Part shown: positions 34,623-34,896 of the stretch, one piece after another | Numbering within the stretch: position 1 is the first letter of the stretch | Layout: each line of letters begins with the position of its first letter | NCBI RefSeq assembly: GCF_002924445.1 | Contig: NZ_PIGG01000033.1 | Location: 1-34,896, forward strand | Direction: 5' to 3' | From: Minwuia thermotolerans | GTDB taxonomy: Bacteria; Pseudomonadota; Alphaproteobacteria; Minwuiales; Minwuiaceae | Length of the DNA stretch: 34,896 nucleotides | The notes under the pieces: model-generated | Seen by the model: only the letters and a program-made list of their open reading frames with translations | Databases searched by the model: none | What the model was told of the DNA's origin: nothing | Translations under genes and position numbers: made by a program

Positions 34623-34841
34623 ATGGCAAGCGAAAAAGTTGGACTTGCAAAGAGTATCATCGGCGGGTGGCTTCTCCATCATGACCAGAAGCTCCTGAGC
34701 AGCAAGACAGTTGAGTTCGAAAACATCGCGACCGCTGGACGATCGGCTCGCTTGCTCTCTGCCATATCCAAGGAAGACCAGTGGACCGTCGACAATGACA
34801 GGGTTATCGAACTCGGCCGCCAGCTAGTGGAGCGAATCTAA
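34623..34841 (+). CDS. Small hypothetical protein
   Basis: The frame has 72 codons, starting MASEKVGLAKSIIGGWLLHH with a purine-rich stretch (GGACGGGAAAA) just upstream. No family is recognised. It is more AT-rich than the surrounding genes and overlaps the end of the converging transposase gene by 18 bases. It may be real but could be a chance frame between insertion-sequence remnants. Confidence 0.35.
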   Translation: MASEKVGLAKSIIGGWLLHHDQKLLSSKTVEFENIATAGRSARLLSAISKEDQWTVDNDRVIELGRQLVERI

Positions 34842-34896
34842 CTCTTGGTGCCCGCGTTTGACGGCTTCGATGATCCTGTCGGGATCGGCGGTCCAG
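34824..34896 (-). CDS. C-terminal end of a transposase (probably IS630 type), partial
   Basis: Reading leftward from the window edge, the frame encodes WTADPDRIIEAVKRGHQELD then SLH and a TAG stop. From memory this is the conserved tail of IS630-type transposases. Only 23 codons are visible, so family and integrity are uncertain. It adds to the evidence that the right end of the window is insertion-sequence-rich. Confidence 0.5.
   Translation of the reverse strand, partial: WTADPDRIIEAVKRGHQELDSLH

Overview
The window is GC-rich (mostly above 60%). It carries a large-serine-recombinase module with DUF2924 and DUF3489 partners, which is common in genomic islands of Alphaproteobacteria, so an alphaproteobacterial chromosome or large plasmid is the best guess. 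Almost everything between the recombinase on the left and the insertion-sequence debris on the right looks like accessory DNA, dominated by multi-gene defence operons read on the minus strand.

Layout from left to right. 1-1481: integration module (N-terminus of a large serine recombinase, DUF2924, DUF3489). 1482-1874: AT-rich spacer with several dyads. 1875-13053: five-gene minus-strand operon, transcribed in the order SF1 helicase fused to a Vsr-like nuclease, membrane-anchored coiled-coil protein, membrane-anchored coiled-coil McrB-like AAA+ motor, McrC/DUF2357-like partner, divergent Hsp70-like protein. 13191-14300: a plus-strand D-2-hydroxyacid dehydrogenase, divergent from that operon. 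14420-27091: class 1 DISARM operon drmD-drmMI-drmA-drmB with 4-base overlaps between genes; the usual drmC (phospholipase D family) is not present. A 31-base imperfect direct repeat brackets the DISARM operon, and an istB remnant sits beside the right copy. 27503-31625: ribbon-helix-helix regulator, TrlF-type PHP/SMC-like ATPase and a Schlafen-AlbA_2 ATP-binding protein, with a dense palindromic site just upstream. 32105-34896: decayed nucleotidyltransferase, two lipoproteins (one hydrolase-like), a chimeric transposase remnant, a small hypothetical gene and the tail of another transposase.

The likely story is an island in which at least three antiphage or anti-plasmid modules have been stacked behind a serine recombinase. 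DISARM would modify host DNA through DrmMI and restrict unmodified DNA with the DrmA/B/D machinery. The five-gene operon has a McrBC-like core with added helicase-nuclease, membrane coiled coils and an Hsp70-like component. From memory this gene set resembles the coiled-coil nuclease tandem (CoCoNuT) branch of type IV restriction, but I could not verify this. It is the part of the window most likely to be incompletely described.
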